From Apium graveolens (taxonomy: Eukaryota > Streptophyta > Magnoliopsida > Apiales > Apiaceae): a DNA stretch of 64,000 bases. The translations under genes and the position numbers were made by a program. Positions 43,645 through 54,975 of this stretch are shown one piece after another. The notes beneath the pieces are model-generated. The model worked only from the letters and a program-made list of their open reading frames with translations, searched no databases and was not told the DNA's origin. The stretch's first letter is position 1, and every line of letters starts with the position of its first letter. The DNA lies in contig NC_133653.1 in the NCBI RefSeq assembly GCF_009905375.1, positions 89,455,004 to 89,519,003 of the forward strand. The letters are read 5' to 3'.

Positions 43645-45587
43645 CTAGGCCTTGGAAGGATGAGATTCCTCAGAACCACTATCCGAAGTCTCTTCGGAAG
43701 TTTCAGTCGTTTCTTCGGACGTCTCGGTCGTCCCCTCCGAAGTCCCTGTAGAAGTTCCTTCGGCAGAAGATGATGGCTGTTGAGGCGCTGCTTTGGGAGA
43801 TTCTTCCACCCTGGCCTTCTTAGCAACAGGCTCGAATTCCTCCTCGGGGGAATCTTCCTCCTCTCCATCCTTGATCATACCAGCAAGCTTTTCAGTAACA
43901 CCTCCAAGCTCTGGAATCCGCACTGGGCAAGGAAAGGGCAACTGCTCAAGGACCTCAGGAAACTCATCCTGGATGGCCTCCACAGCAGCGTCCCAGCCTT
44001 CCTTATAGCTAACAGGATGAAGAAGGGCGTCATGCTCCACCATCAAGTCTTTGAATTCTTGAGTGTCCATCCAGCCATCAAAGGCTTTTTCCTTCTGCGC
44101 CTTCAAGATGACATTTTCAGCCCGGGCCGTCTCCAGGTCAGAAGTGGAAGAGGCCAATTGAGCTTCAAGGGCCTCAATTTTTTGATTGGCCTCCTCCAAC
44201 TTCTTGTTGGCATCTTCCAGGCCAACCTTCCAAGCCTTGGCTTGGTGAATAGCCCCTTGAAAATGGGCGTTAGCCTGCAGGAGAAAACAGCAAAGGTTTA
44301 GAAAAGAAAGAAAAGAGAATTGTAAAAAGCATAAGTAAAGTACATACCGTCGCCAGAGCTTGGGCTCCAAACAGCTCATTCCCCTCCAAGTCCTGTTGAA
44401 GGACAAAATCTTGATAATCCACCGGGGAAATGGAATGCTTAGACCATTCCTTGGACAGGGCCGTGCTGCCCACAATTGAGTCCTTGCCCCGGATCCCCCA
44501 AGCAGGTTGAAAGTAGGCACCTGGCCTCTGCTTGGTGCGCAGAACTTGGCTGGGGCCTTCCTCATCTGGCTCCGTCGCCTGAAGAAGGAACTCCGGGAAG
44601 CGGTCACCCAGTCGAGGGTCCTTAAAGATCTTCCCGGCCCTCTTCATCCTGGTTGTCTCCAGGTCCTTCGGCTTGGTAGCCTCCTCAATCTTCTCAGCCA
44701 CTGCAACAAACAAAGTCAGTTGAAAATCAATGAAATAAAAGTGCAGGAAATAAAGGAGATAAGAAAGGGAACTTACTTTTCTTATTAACGGGCGAAAGGC
44801 CACATTCTACCAGGACGGTCTCCCGGATAAGGTCCCAACAATGGGAAGTGCCGTTGTCTTGCGTAAGGAGGTTGAAACCTCTAGCCTCCTCCTCAGACAA
44901 AGTTATATCATTCGGGCTCCCGTCTACGGCCAGCCCAAAGGATGATCGAAACAGGGAGCCCCAATCTCCACCTTCCCAAATAACAAACAAAAAATCTTTC
45001 TTCCACCCCAAGTTGTTGTCAGGAATGGACTTCCCATTTACGATATGGGGGATAGTGGGGCGCTGGTTGATAGAAACCCAACCCGGACTTTTATCAGGGC
45101 TGTTTTTAAACTGAAAAATCTTCCTGAAGACAGCAACAGATGTGGGGACGTTGTGCTTGGCGCATTGCGACAGATAACACAGAATCAACCTCCAGGAATT
45201 AGGGGGAAGTTGGCAAGGGCTGATGCCCACATCAGCCAGTAGCAAAGGAATGAATGGATGAAAAGGGAGTCTAATACCTGCCCTCAGAGTATCCCTATAG
45301 ACGCATAGCGCGTCCTTCTTCCACTGACAGGCCCTGTCGGCCGGACCCGCAAGAACCAGCTTAAAAGGCTCCTTGATTTTGAAGCAGCTGCTCAACTTTT
45401 CCAGCTCCTTGGGATCCCGTAAAGCACTGATATGATCGTGCGCGTCCAGATGCGCATCAGACGGATACTCGTCCCCTCGAGTGTTGATCATGTCGATTAA
45501 GGAAGTATACCTCGATCGAATAGGAAAATCATTGGACTTTCTAGCCACGTTCATCTTGGCCAAACGAGTCATTCTTTTGTCAGCCAT
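43645..45587 (-). CDS. Three-exon antisense gene in the T1 3' region (597 aa, unknown function)
   Basis: Inferred exons are 45587-44777, 44700-44348 and 44274-43645, with GT-AG introns of 76 and 73 bp (donors GTAAGT and GTATGT, acceptors TTGCAG and CTGCAG). The spliced length is 1794 nt, exactly 598 codons with stop TAG. The N-terminal half (FHPFIPLLLADVGISPCQLP, NSWRLILCYL) resembles plant proteins annotated as putative gypsy-type transposon (Transposase_28-like). Exon 3 has a coiled coil (LEEANQKIEALEAQLASS) and an acidic Thr/Ser/Glu-repeat tail (TSEETTETSEET). Antisense genes in this position are known in some Tat elements such as Grande. It converges on gag-pol, with stops 334 bp apart. 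Function unknown; splice sites come from sequence only. Confidence 0.78.
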
Positions 45588-46115
45588 CTGAAAAAAAGTA
45601 TGAGGCACGTAAATAAGCTATCTTAAAATGGCACACAATGGAAAAATAATGAAAAGCAAAGGGAGGAATCTTACCTGAAGAAGCGCTCCTGAAAAAAGGC
45701 TTTGAGCTCCGACTTGCTGTTATTCCTCTGAGAATCTTAGCAGGAAGATGAAGAAGAAAACTAAGAAATGAGAAAGTGAGGAGTAATAGCCTTTCCTCAT
45801 TCCTTTATATAAGAGGAAAAGGAAGTTGAAGGGACGAAAAGCCCATTGAGGACAAAAGCCCATAAGAAAAAGCCCAGAAAAAAGAATATTCCAGAATATT
45901 CCAAGGAATTCTAGAGCATTCTTAACAGGGTGTATTAAGCCCAGATCAATAAAAAGAGGCCCAATAAAAGAGGCCCAATAAGATTTGGAAAAGCCCAATA
46001 ATAGAGGCTCAGAAAAATTTAATAAGGTCCAACAAAAAAGGCTAGGCCCAAATCCAATTAGGATTTGGAAAATACAATACCATAAATTAAAGCTAAATAA
46101 AGAAGGCTAGTGGAA

Positions 46116-46515
46116 GACCAGGAACCAGGTCGAAATCCAGGTCGTGAATCCTGCCCGAAATCTTTCGAGCAGACACCCGAAAATAGCGGGTAAAAAAGAC
46201 CAGAATCCAGGTCGAAATCCAGGTCGTGAATCCTGCCCGAAATCTTTCGAGCAGACACCCGAAAATAGCGGGTAAAAAAGACCAGAATCCAGGTCGAAAT
46301 CCAGGTCGTGAATCCTGCCCGAAATCTTTCGAGCAGACACCCGAAAATAGCGGGTAAAAAAGACCAGAATCCAGGTCGAAATCCAGGTCGTGAATCCTGC
46401 CCGAAATCTTTCGAGCAGACACCCGAAAATAGCGGGTAAAAAAGACCAGAATCCAGGTCGAATTCCAGGTCGTGAATCCTGCCCGAAATCTTTCGAGCAG
46501 ACACCCGAAAATAGC
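46116..46515. repeat. 82-bp tandem array in the T1 3' region, 4 full copies and a partial fifth
   Basis: Unit starts (GACCAGAATCCAGGTCG or close) are at 46116, 46198, 46280, 46362 and 46444. Copies 2-4 look identical, and the first and last carry a few changes. Each contains CCTGCCCGAAATCTTTCGAG and ACCCGAAAATAGCGGG. The long frames on the minus strand here are products of the repeat, because 82 is not a multiple of three. Confidence 0.95.
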
Positions 46516-46529
46516 TGGAATAACGGAAC

Positions 46530-46995
46530 AGAATTGAGGTCGAAGCTTCGACCAGGAATGAGGTCGAATAAAACTAAGCATCTTTCAAAAAATAGGGATT
46601 AAAAACCCAGGTCGAAGTTCGACTAGGATCCTGGTCGAATTCCAGGTCGTGGATCCTAGTCGAAATCCTTCGACCAGGAAGCAAGAAAACCAAAGAATTT
46701 TCGAACAGGATTCAGGTCGAAATATCGACTAGAATCCTAGTCGAAATCCTAGTCGATAGGCTTATAAAAAAAAAAAAGGGGTTGAATTTTCGACCTCGAT
46801 CCAGGTCGAATTTTCGACTAGGATCCTGGTCGAATTCCAGGTCCTAGATCCAGGTCGAAATTTCGACTAGGATCCTGGTCGAATTCCAGGTCGTGGATCC
46901 TAGTCGAATTCCTTCGACCAGGATGACAAGGCTGGCCCCATTTTTCGACTAGGATCCTGGTCGAAATTTCGACCTGGATCCTGGTCGAAAAAAGG
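46530..46995. repeat. GTCGA-rich degenerate repeat block of T1
   Basis: Dense irregular repetition of GGTCGAA, TTCGACTAGGATCCTGGTCG and CCTAGTCGAAATCC phrases on both strands. It looks like a decayed relative of the 82-bp array and has strong potential for inverted pairing. Confidence 0.85.
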
Positions 46996-47275
46996 GCTGG
47001 AAATTTGAAAATTCCAGAAAATAAGGAAAAATCCCAGAAAATTAGGGAAAATTCCAGAAAATAAGGAAAAATCCCAAAAAAATCCCAGAAAATTAGGGAA
47101 AATCCCAGAAAATTAGGGAAAAATTCCAGAAAATAAGGAAAAATCCCAGAAAATTCCAGAAAATTAGGGAAAAATCCCAGAAAATTAGGGAAAATCCCAG
47201 AAAATTAGGGAAAAATTCCAGAAAATAAGGGAAAAATCCCGGAAATAAGGGAAAAATTCCTGGAAATTAAGATAA
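46996..47275. repeat. ~20-bp AT-rich tandem repeats of T1
   Basis: About a dozen variant units of CCCAGAAAATTAGGGAAAAT and TTCCAGAAAATAAGGAAAAA. The block lies between the GTCGA block and the unique region before the polypurine tract. Confidence 0.9.
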
Positions 47276-47413
47276 TTCCTGAATAAAAGGAAAAATTCGT
47301 TGTAAATGTGTAGGTCGCTCCACACTTTACGGAAAAACGAAACCCTGTAAGGGAACAAATAGACTTAACTTCTGCGAAACCTAATCAATGTTTCCCAAAA
47401 GTTGGGGGGCAAA

Positions 47414-47983
47414 TGATAGGGATAAATAAATTATGTTTGTATAATTAAATACTGCATTAATTGTACAAACTGTGGGCTGCCAGGCCCAATAAAAAGATAT
47501 ATGATACTCAGACCAGAAAGGTTAAGCCTGATGGACCAGATCAGGCCTGATGGAATAAAAAAGGCCCAAAAGCCCTGATTATTAATTAATTTCGTAATTA
47601 ATTAATAAGGGACAAATCAGATGTTGAAAAGAGTCCCGATAAGGATATGAATCCTTGGAGATTAGCCTCAAGGGGACCTAAAAGGATAAGGAATCAGTTT
47701 CCTACTATCTAGGACTCCAAAGTCCATTCTAATTATGAGACTTGCCCACCAAGTCTCCTATACCAAGTCCAATTCAAGGACTCCCAACATCTATATAAGG
47801 GGTCTCACCCCCACCAATCAGAACTACGTTTTTTGGCTTGATTCTCTAATTCACAGAGATACGTAGGCATCTCGTAAAGGCAGATTGAGTCACGAAACAC
47901 GAGAGCAGCCATTAAAGGCCTTGAGCTCCCGAATCTTAGTATTAAATACAGCAAATAATAACCTTGGTTTTTTATCCATAACA
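47414..47983 (+). repeat. 3' LTR of T1 (570 bp)
   Basis: Preceded by the polypurine tract GTTGGGGGGCAAA (47401-47413). It ends ATCCATAACA, followed by the target duplication GGCGG. Confidence 0.96.
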
Positions 47984-49054
47984 GGCGGCGACGGGCCGGA
48001 ATAACAAAGACGGCAGCAACCTAAAGCATAGGAAGCAAGGAGAAGAAAACGGGGAGAGAAGAAGTGGGGAGCAGAGAAGGGATGTGGGAGAGAGAGCGGA
48101 GATTGATTTGGGGTAACACAGAGATAATCGAGATCGAGAGAGGAGGAAAACAGGGGGTGCCCTGTTACTATTATTATTAAAACAACAGCTGAATGACACG
48201 TATCTACTGAGGATATGAGAATTTAACACGTATCCTGTTTCGTCCTCTAAGTCCAATTTTGCCCCGAATTTCCATTTTTAAACGATATATTTACGAATAA
48301 AAATACATCAGAATAATTTCAAAATACTCTTAAAATTTCCGGAGTAATTAAAAACTAATAAAAATAAAATTTCATAATTTTTAAACCATTTTTGGAGCGC
48401 AACTTATATCCGCATTTAACGATTAACGAGCCTAGCTGCACTTAAAACAAATTCAGAAAGTCACGAAAATAGTCTTCAAATGCTACAAATATCCCGAAGT
48501 TTATAAAAACATAAATTTTGAAATTTTTCAACAATTTTTGAAATGCAATTTGTACCCGCTTTTATCAATTAAACGAATCAACGTGCGGGTGAAATTAATC
48601 CCAAAAATTTCCAAAATAATTTTAAAATTCTCGAATTATTCCAAACTTAAATAAATATGAGTTTCATAATTTTTGAAGAATTCTGGAATTAACTATGGAT
48701 TTTACAAATAAAAGTAATCAGAAAATCATTTAAAGATAAATAATCAATAAAATATTGATTTCTCAATTTTATAAAATCCTAAAAATAATTAATGTAATTG
48801 TAAAACCATAAAAATAATTTTAAAGACATTTCAAATATTTATGCAAATAAATTTGCACTAAATCCACTTTAAAAAGTGAAAGCAATTCAATACGACTCCA
48901 TAATTAACCACGCGGACAACCCGATACACCATAAACCACACATATATATAATAATCAAATAACACATAGCGGTCAAAACCAATACACATATTTTATTTAA
49001 TTAATACTTCCACAATTACATATTAAATAATTCAAAAATACACGGGTCGTTAGA
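47984..49054 (-). repeat. 3' LTR of G, right segment (split by T1)
   Basis: Continues the G LTR after T1 and matches about 57330-58397. It ends ACACGGGTCGTTAGA, and on the minus strand the purine tract AAGGGAGGAAGGATC directly precedes it, as expected for a 3' LTR. The long minus-strand frame near its start (47972-48256) is non-conserved LTR sequence. Confidence 0.9.
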
Positions 49055-52000
49055 TCCTTCCTCCCTTAAAAAGATTCTGTCCTCAGAATCTGGTCTAACT
49101 AAACGAGTGATGATATTTGCCAAGCATATCTGACTCTTGTTCCCAAGTAGACTCTTCCACTCGAGGATTTCAAACGTACTTACTATAGATACACTCTCAT
49201 TTCTAAGAACTCGCCTTCAACGATGAAGAATTTGGATCGGTCACTATATGTAGAACAAACTTAGACAAGAGCCCATTGGCTCTTACTCAATTGCTTAATT
49301 CAAATCAAATACTTATCGCTTTAACACTGACAGGAAAAACACATTATTTGTACACACTGTTGTGACGGTACTCATTAACTTATGAACAACTTTATCTATC
49401 TTTGTTGATACCTCGAATGGTTTACTAAATTTAGGGCTTAACTTCTCCCTTTTACTCAGACTTATCCAATCTCTTTCAATACGAAACTTTTACTAACACT
49501 ACTGGTCCTATTTTCTATGTTCATACTCTCTCTCGATACAATTTCGCCTTCTTTCTTTGTCTACTCCGAGCTGCTTTAATCAATATCGCTACGCTCTTGG
49601 TGTGCCAATTTAACTTAGAATTTGACAACTTTCTTTTTCCCACTTTATTTTAATAGAAATAGGGACCTACACTTATGTTCACATGAAGCTTGGTAAAGTG
49701 GCATTCCAAAGCTGACATCGCTGATAAGTGATCATTCCAGTATTTCCTTAAAACTCAACCTCTCAACATAACTTACATTTCCTGAATCACTTCCGTACTT
49801 TGACTCTCCGTTTAAGAATGATAGGAGGTGCTTGTTTTCAACTAGGTTTCTAAACATTTAAACATCTCTTACTCTTTTTCATCAGTTAAGGCTGAAAAGT
49901 AATCTTATATATTCACGTATTATCACCTTTAAGTATTTGAATTTCAGATTCCACTCTTTTCAATTCGTTTATTAACTCCTCGGTGGTCTTAATTACATCC
50001 AATCCTTTCTGTCGGCCTAAGGCATCTGTTACCATACGGCTTTGCTCATGTAGTTGTTAACGGATTAATTCAGAATCTTTTGTTAACCTTAGTCAAAATT
50101 TCATTCTTGAAGACTCAACGTATAGTTCCCTGAATAGCTTAAGATGTTATTAATAAATACAATTCACTTATCTGAGTACTCCTTATACAACATGTTCCTT
50201 AATTTATTATAGACAACTGATACACTTGTTATTTCACATGATATCACCGAAGCTTGCAATGCTCATAACTCACTTTAATCGTAATCTCTAATATGTTCTC
50301 AGGTAGGATCTTAAGTTACTCCTCGAAACATAATATACTTCTTGAATTAGGTCTCGTAAGTAATTAATTCTTTATAGGGGTCACTTATTCTTATTTGTTG
50401 TCTTGTCCAACTCCTGATAATCAGTACATAATTTTATAATTTCATTCCTTTTCTCCATCAACATTACTAGTACACTTTACGATTCGCTTCTTGTAAAACC
50501 ACTCTTTGGTCTGCCTTGTCCACTAGGCCTCTGATACTTCGCCTTAATTATTTGACATATCCAACACTTCCTAATCCATTTTGAAATTTCCTTCTTGTAC
50601 ATGGTTATCACTATTTTTCTTCAAATTCTCGTATATCTTGGCGTTTCTTCAGCAAATCAAATACTTTATATTGTGCATTCCCTGTAGAATCTCATTTCTT
50701 AATTCTTTTACTTGTAGCATCCAAGTGCTGAAAGAAAATCTGGGGATATCGTGATCGCTAAAATTTCCTATTACTAATTGCTAACATCGTGATTCATTAT
50801 CTTCTCTTGACATCTCCTTATGTTTCCCTTAATAACTTCGACTGAAAAGTCATACGATCCATCATTGCTCCTTTTGGATTATGAATTTAGACTTCCAATT
50901 CCAATTTCTAAAATTCCATAGATAATTCTTCTGGTGCAGTTTCTATTTTCGTTCTCTCCTTTTTGCTTATCGCTTGCCAATATATTTGCTTTTTCTCGTG
51001 AATACATACTTCAAACTCTTATGGTCCATATAGATCTTACACATTTCTCCATACATATCATGTTTCCCAATCTTTCAAAGTGACTATTATTACTGCTAGT
51101 CCCAAATTATGAGTAGGATACTTCTGCTCATAAGGTTTCGGTTGTCTGGGTGCATATACAATAACTTTATTATACCGCATCAACACACATCTTACTCCCT
51201 TATGAGAAGCATCACTATAAACTACCAAATCTCCTTGATACCTTCAAAGTGATAAAGCAGGTACTATAACCATTTTTTCATTTAACTTCACAAAACTTTC
51301 TTCACCCTTCTCCATTTCATACTCACTTATTGCTTTTCCTGATTAGCTTCGTCAAAGGTATTGCAACTTTCAAGAAATCTTGTACAAATTTTCAGTATAG
51401 CTGGTCAATGATAAAACTTCTTACTTTTGTTGGTGCTTTTGGCCGTTCTTTATTCACGGTGACTTTAATTTCTACTGGATCTCCTTTGATCTCCTCCTCA
51501 CTGATTATTTATGCTTTCTATCATCAAAACTTTCACCTTGCAACTTTACATACAACTTCTTTCTTCTCCGACTCCTCAGTTATCATTAAATACTTCGCAT
51601 GGTCCTCCATTGACTTTAAGTAACACAAATATAGCTCACCCAGATATTCCTTAAAGATTCTGTCCATCAAGTTCAATTATTACTGGTATATTGGTTGATC
51701 CAAATGGCAATACGAGAACAACACTTAGTTTTGAAAATTATCTTTAATATATCCATAGGTTTAATCTTCAGTTGGTGAAACACCAAGTCTTAAATCAATC
51801 TTATAAAAGTACTTTGCTTCTTTCGTTTGGTCAAACAAATCATGAGGTCAAGGTAACAGATACTTGCTCTTGATAGTAAACTTGTTGAGTTTTCTCTAGT
51901 CAACACATAATCCCATACTTTCATTTTCTTATTAACAATTAGTACCAGTGCACCCCATGGATTCACTGGGTCTAATCGCTTCTTCTTCTAGCATCTCTTG

Positions 52001-54975
52001 CATCTGCTTTGCTAACTTCCTCATTTTAACTAGTGCCATTTTGTGTAAGGCCTTGGTCACTGACTTCGTCTCAGGTGCTACGTCAATCGCGAGCTTTATT
52101 TCTCTATCGGGAGAAAATATTGATAACTCCTTAATTGCTATAGAATCTTCAAATTTTATTTGCTTCTGACTTTTATTTATCTCATAATCACCATAACGCT
52201 CACATCTTGATCACCATAATCATCTTTAACAAATTCTTAACCCTCCTTTTCCTTTATACCTCATCAGATTCTCATTTAACGTCTTTAGGACTATCTCTTC
52301 ATCACGACGGTTCGTCTGGGTATCATGCTTCCATAGTTAATCCATTACTTAGAATAATGTCAAGTCCTCTTATCTCAAATGATATCAATTCTTCATAACT
52401 TATTGCCAGAAATCTCAATTCCATCATTGGTATTCACTTATGTAACAATTACACGTTCTTGACTTGCTAGTCCTTTAATCATAATCTTATCAATTCAACA
52501 GAGTAATTCATCTCATCAACAAAACCTTGAGAGATAAACAATTAAGTTTCTCTCACATCTTTTAATACTTTAACACATAAGGTATTCACCATAATCATCC
52601 ATGTTATCACGTCTGTATTCTGAATAATATATTTCACAAGAAAATCGCATATTTTTGTTCTCGAAGACGCATTCCTTATTGGAGTAGATTCCTTTGATCC
52701 TTAGTACATCCCTGACTGGGTTAGTGATTTACAATTCTCGCCATATGCCCTTGTTTGCTTTCCATGCGTGAGAGGTAGATGGAACTTTGCCCGCTTGGTC
52801 CATAATACATTGATTTCTGATTGAAAAACTCTTGCAAAGAATGATGGTATAACGAAACAACTAGAAGGATTCACAATTCAACAAAAATTAGAGTTGAAAA
52901 GAAAGAAGAAACAAGGATTTGAATACGAATGAGACAACCACATTGGTACTTAAGATGGCCAGTCTTTCATACCATATGGCATACAACACATGATTAGGTG
53001 GCGTCCCACCCGACTCTTCGTCATTCTGACAAAATGTCTCACCATAACACTGTTTGTCCCAATCAGAAAGCAAAACTTGAGGGAAACAATTAAATTTGAA
53101 AGGAATGCAATATCCTCCTTTTTGATATCATCATAAAGAATTTATTAAGAAAAGAAGTTCATACATTTTTAGGAATTAAAAAGGAATATACGCTGTAAGA
53201 TTGAAGACAAGAACGATACTGTTGGTCATCATCCACATTTCACTTGTATTCATCTTTCGAGCTTGTTCGATCATATCCCAATCGTGTCATATAACAACTT
53301 TAGAAAGTACACTGGAATGCCTTCGCAAATTAAGCATTATAGTAGATTCTTACTTGTTAAGTCTTGCGTATTTAACATCGCACCTGCACGTATAAAATTT
53401 TAACAATTCGATCATAATGACGTTCTTACCAGATAACCTCGAGTTTCTTTTTTTTTTAATTTAGAATAACCACGAATCATTCAACATAACGATCCTTTTA
53501 ATATTCTTCTTTTAGAAAAAAAATCTGGGAATCTTCCCAATCTTCTTCAGTCATGCCCAGGCTCCTGTTAAATCAATGAATTCCTTGAACTCTGATAGTC
53601 CCAGTGATTGGATGAATAATTACTCCGTACGTTGATTCCGTTATGAACCTTGTCAAATAACATTCACACCTTACCATTAGGAATAATCAACTTCTTCATA
53701 CTCGTGGATCACTTTATTCTCTAAATTAATAATACCGAGTCTAAAATAAGTATCCTTCCAGGTAATCCGGGTTTTCTAACAAACAAGAAACTCAAGTAGT
53801 AACCTAACAACCAGTATTTGAAACTTATTTTATTCAAAAAGGCTTTTAAAAATTTTGTAAGGAAAAATCTTTTTCGAAAACTTGTTTAAAAATTTTGAAA
53901 ATCACAAGCCTGGTTGTCCTTACTATATGAGTTGGTTGTTGTCTTTCCTTCTTATAACATGGTACCGAATTAAAGAAATGATCACATAAAGGTCCGTTCA
54001 CTTCAATCTACCTTTTCTCCTTTATCATGTCCATTTACCTTCCTTAATCGATGAAATTTCAATTGTTGTTGCACGTTATCTTATTCGTAGCTTCGCATCA
54101 AGGCTCCCATACTGGTAATACTCCCGTTAACAACTTTGCAATCATTAAGTGGAACAGACTATCCAATAGTTAACAAGTTGGCTGATGTCACATCATCTTA
54201 TTTAAAAATATATCACATCATCATAACACCATTATCTAACTCCAAGAAATCTCCAGATCCATAATCTCCTCTAACTCTCTATTTTTAACACTTATCTACT
54301 CTATTCCACAAGCTAGTCATGGCTGGCCTAATTACTAATAGCTTCTTGTAACCAGGTAACAACTATCCTCTGAAACACTTGAATCTTCTTTCTAAACTTC
54401 TTCTCACCTTTATTTGTATCTCAATACTCACCATTTACTGCAACTCCCGAATCCATCCTCATAGGTACAATTGCTTCATAGGACAAGTTTTAAATTGAGG
54501 GTATAGAACATGATGCAGGGTAAACTGAAGAAATACACTCACAGCCGAATATCCAGTAAAACAAAATTAAACAGATGGAGGTTCATAAATAGGTAATCTC
54601 GTATCAAAAGGGGGGTAGAATAGCGTAAAATAGCTTAAAGAGGTGCAACTACCATAACAGAAGATAGTATCGTTAATACTGACGGAGGAACAAGGTTCAA
54701 ATCTGCAAGAAGATGACGATCCTCGAACGGAAAGATCCAAATGATCAAATGATACAGGGAAATCAGGATCTGCCATTGCCATTGCCTGGAGGTCACGTCG
54801 CAAGTTAAGAACCCTGAATCGCAACACGAACCGTAGCGAAGACCTACTATGCAATCGCACTCAACCTCACAACGTCTTATCTTTCTATTTTCTATTCCTA
54901 ATCCTATCCCTCTACCCAATCCCGACAATCTAGGCTTGTTTCAGTGACTTATAACCTGTAGCTCTGATACCAACC
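49055..54975 (-). pseudogene. Degenerate internal region of G (gypsy gag and RT wreckage)
   Basis: No frame over about 100 codons exists. Read on the minus strand, pieces are still recognisable. At about 52770-52700 there is a gag zinc-knuckle-like end (GENCKSLTQ). At 51960-51920 the RT opening PWGALVLIVNKK appears, followed with frame changes by a YRKLNK-like and a KFTIKSKY-like stretch (51910-51830). The order gag then RT from right to left agrees with the minus orientation set by the PBS and LTRs. About 1 kb at 53100-54960 is an untranslatable 5' part. The decay is far heavier than that of the flanking LTRs. Confidence 0.7.
54961..54972 (-). other. Primer-binding site of G
   Basis: The minus strand reads TGGTATCAGAGC (initiator Met tRNA type), three bases inside the 5' LTR. 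It fixes the orientation of G as minus. Confidence 0.88.

Larger units (their letters stand above)
37002..47983 (+). mobile_element. Intact Tat-lineage Ty3/gypsy element T1 (10,982 bp)
   Basis: LTRs of 570 bp (37002-37571 and 47414-47983) differ at only two positions. The target duplication GGCGG is at 36997-37001 and 47984-47988. A primer-binding site follows the 5' LTR, a polypurine tract (GTTGGGGGGCAAA) precedes the 3' LTR, and one uninterrupted gag-pol frame is 37606-43311. A convergent, spliced antisense gene (45587-43645) and tandem arrays (46116-47275) fill the 3' region. The second, archaeal-type RNase H between the usual RNase H and the integrase defines the Tat lineage. It appears structurally complete and very young, and possibly still active. 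Confidence 0.95.

Noticed and set aside
46058..46581. Overlapping minus-strand frames of 77-162 codons with repeated SARKISGRIHDL
   Set aside because: They arise from the 82-bp tandem array, are present in several frames at once, and have no start context or domain.
47972..48256. Minus-strand frame MDLEDETG..., also at 57258-57599
   Set aside because: It lies in the G LTR, crosses the T1 junction in one copy, is low-complexity Ser/Leu-rich, and has no conservation evidence.
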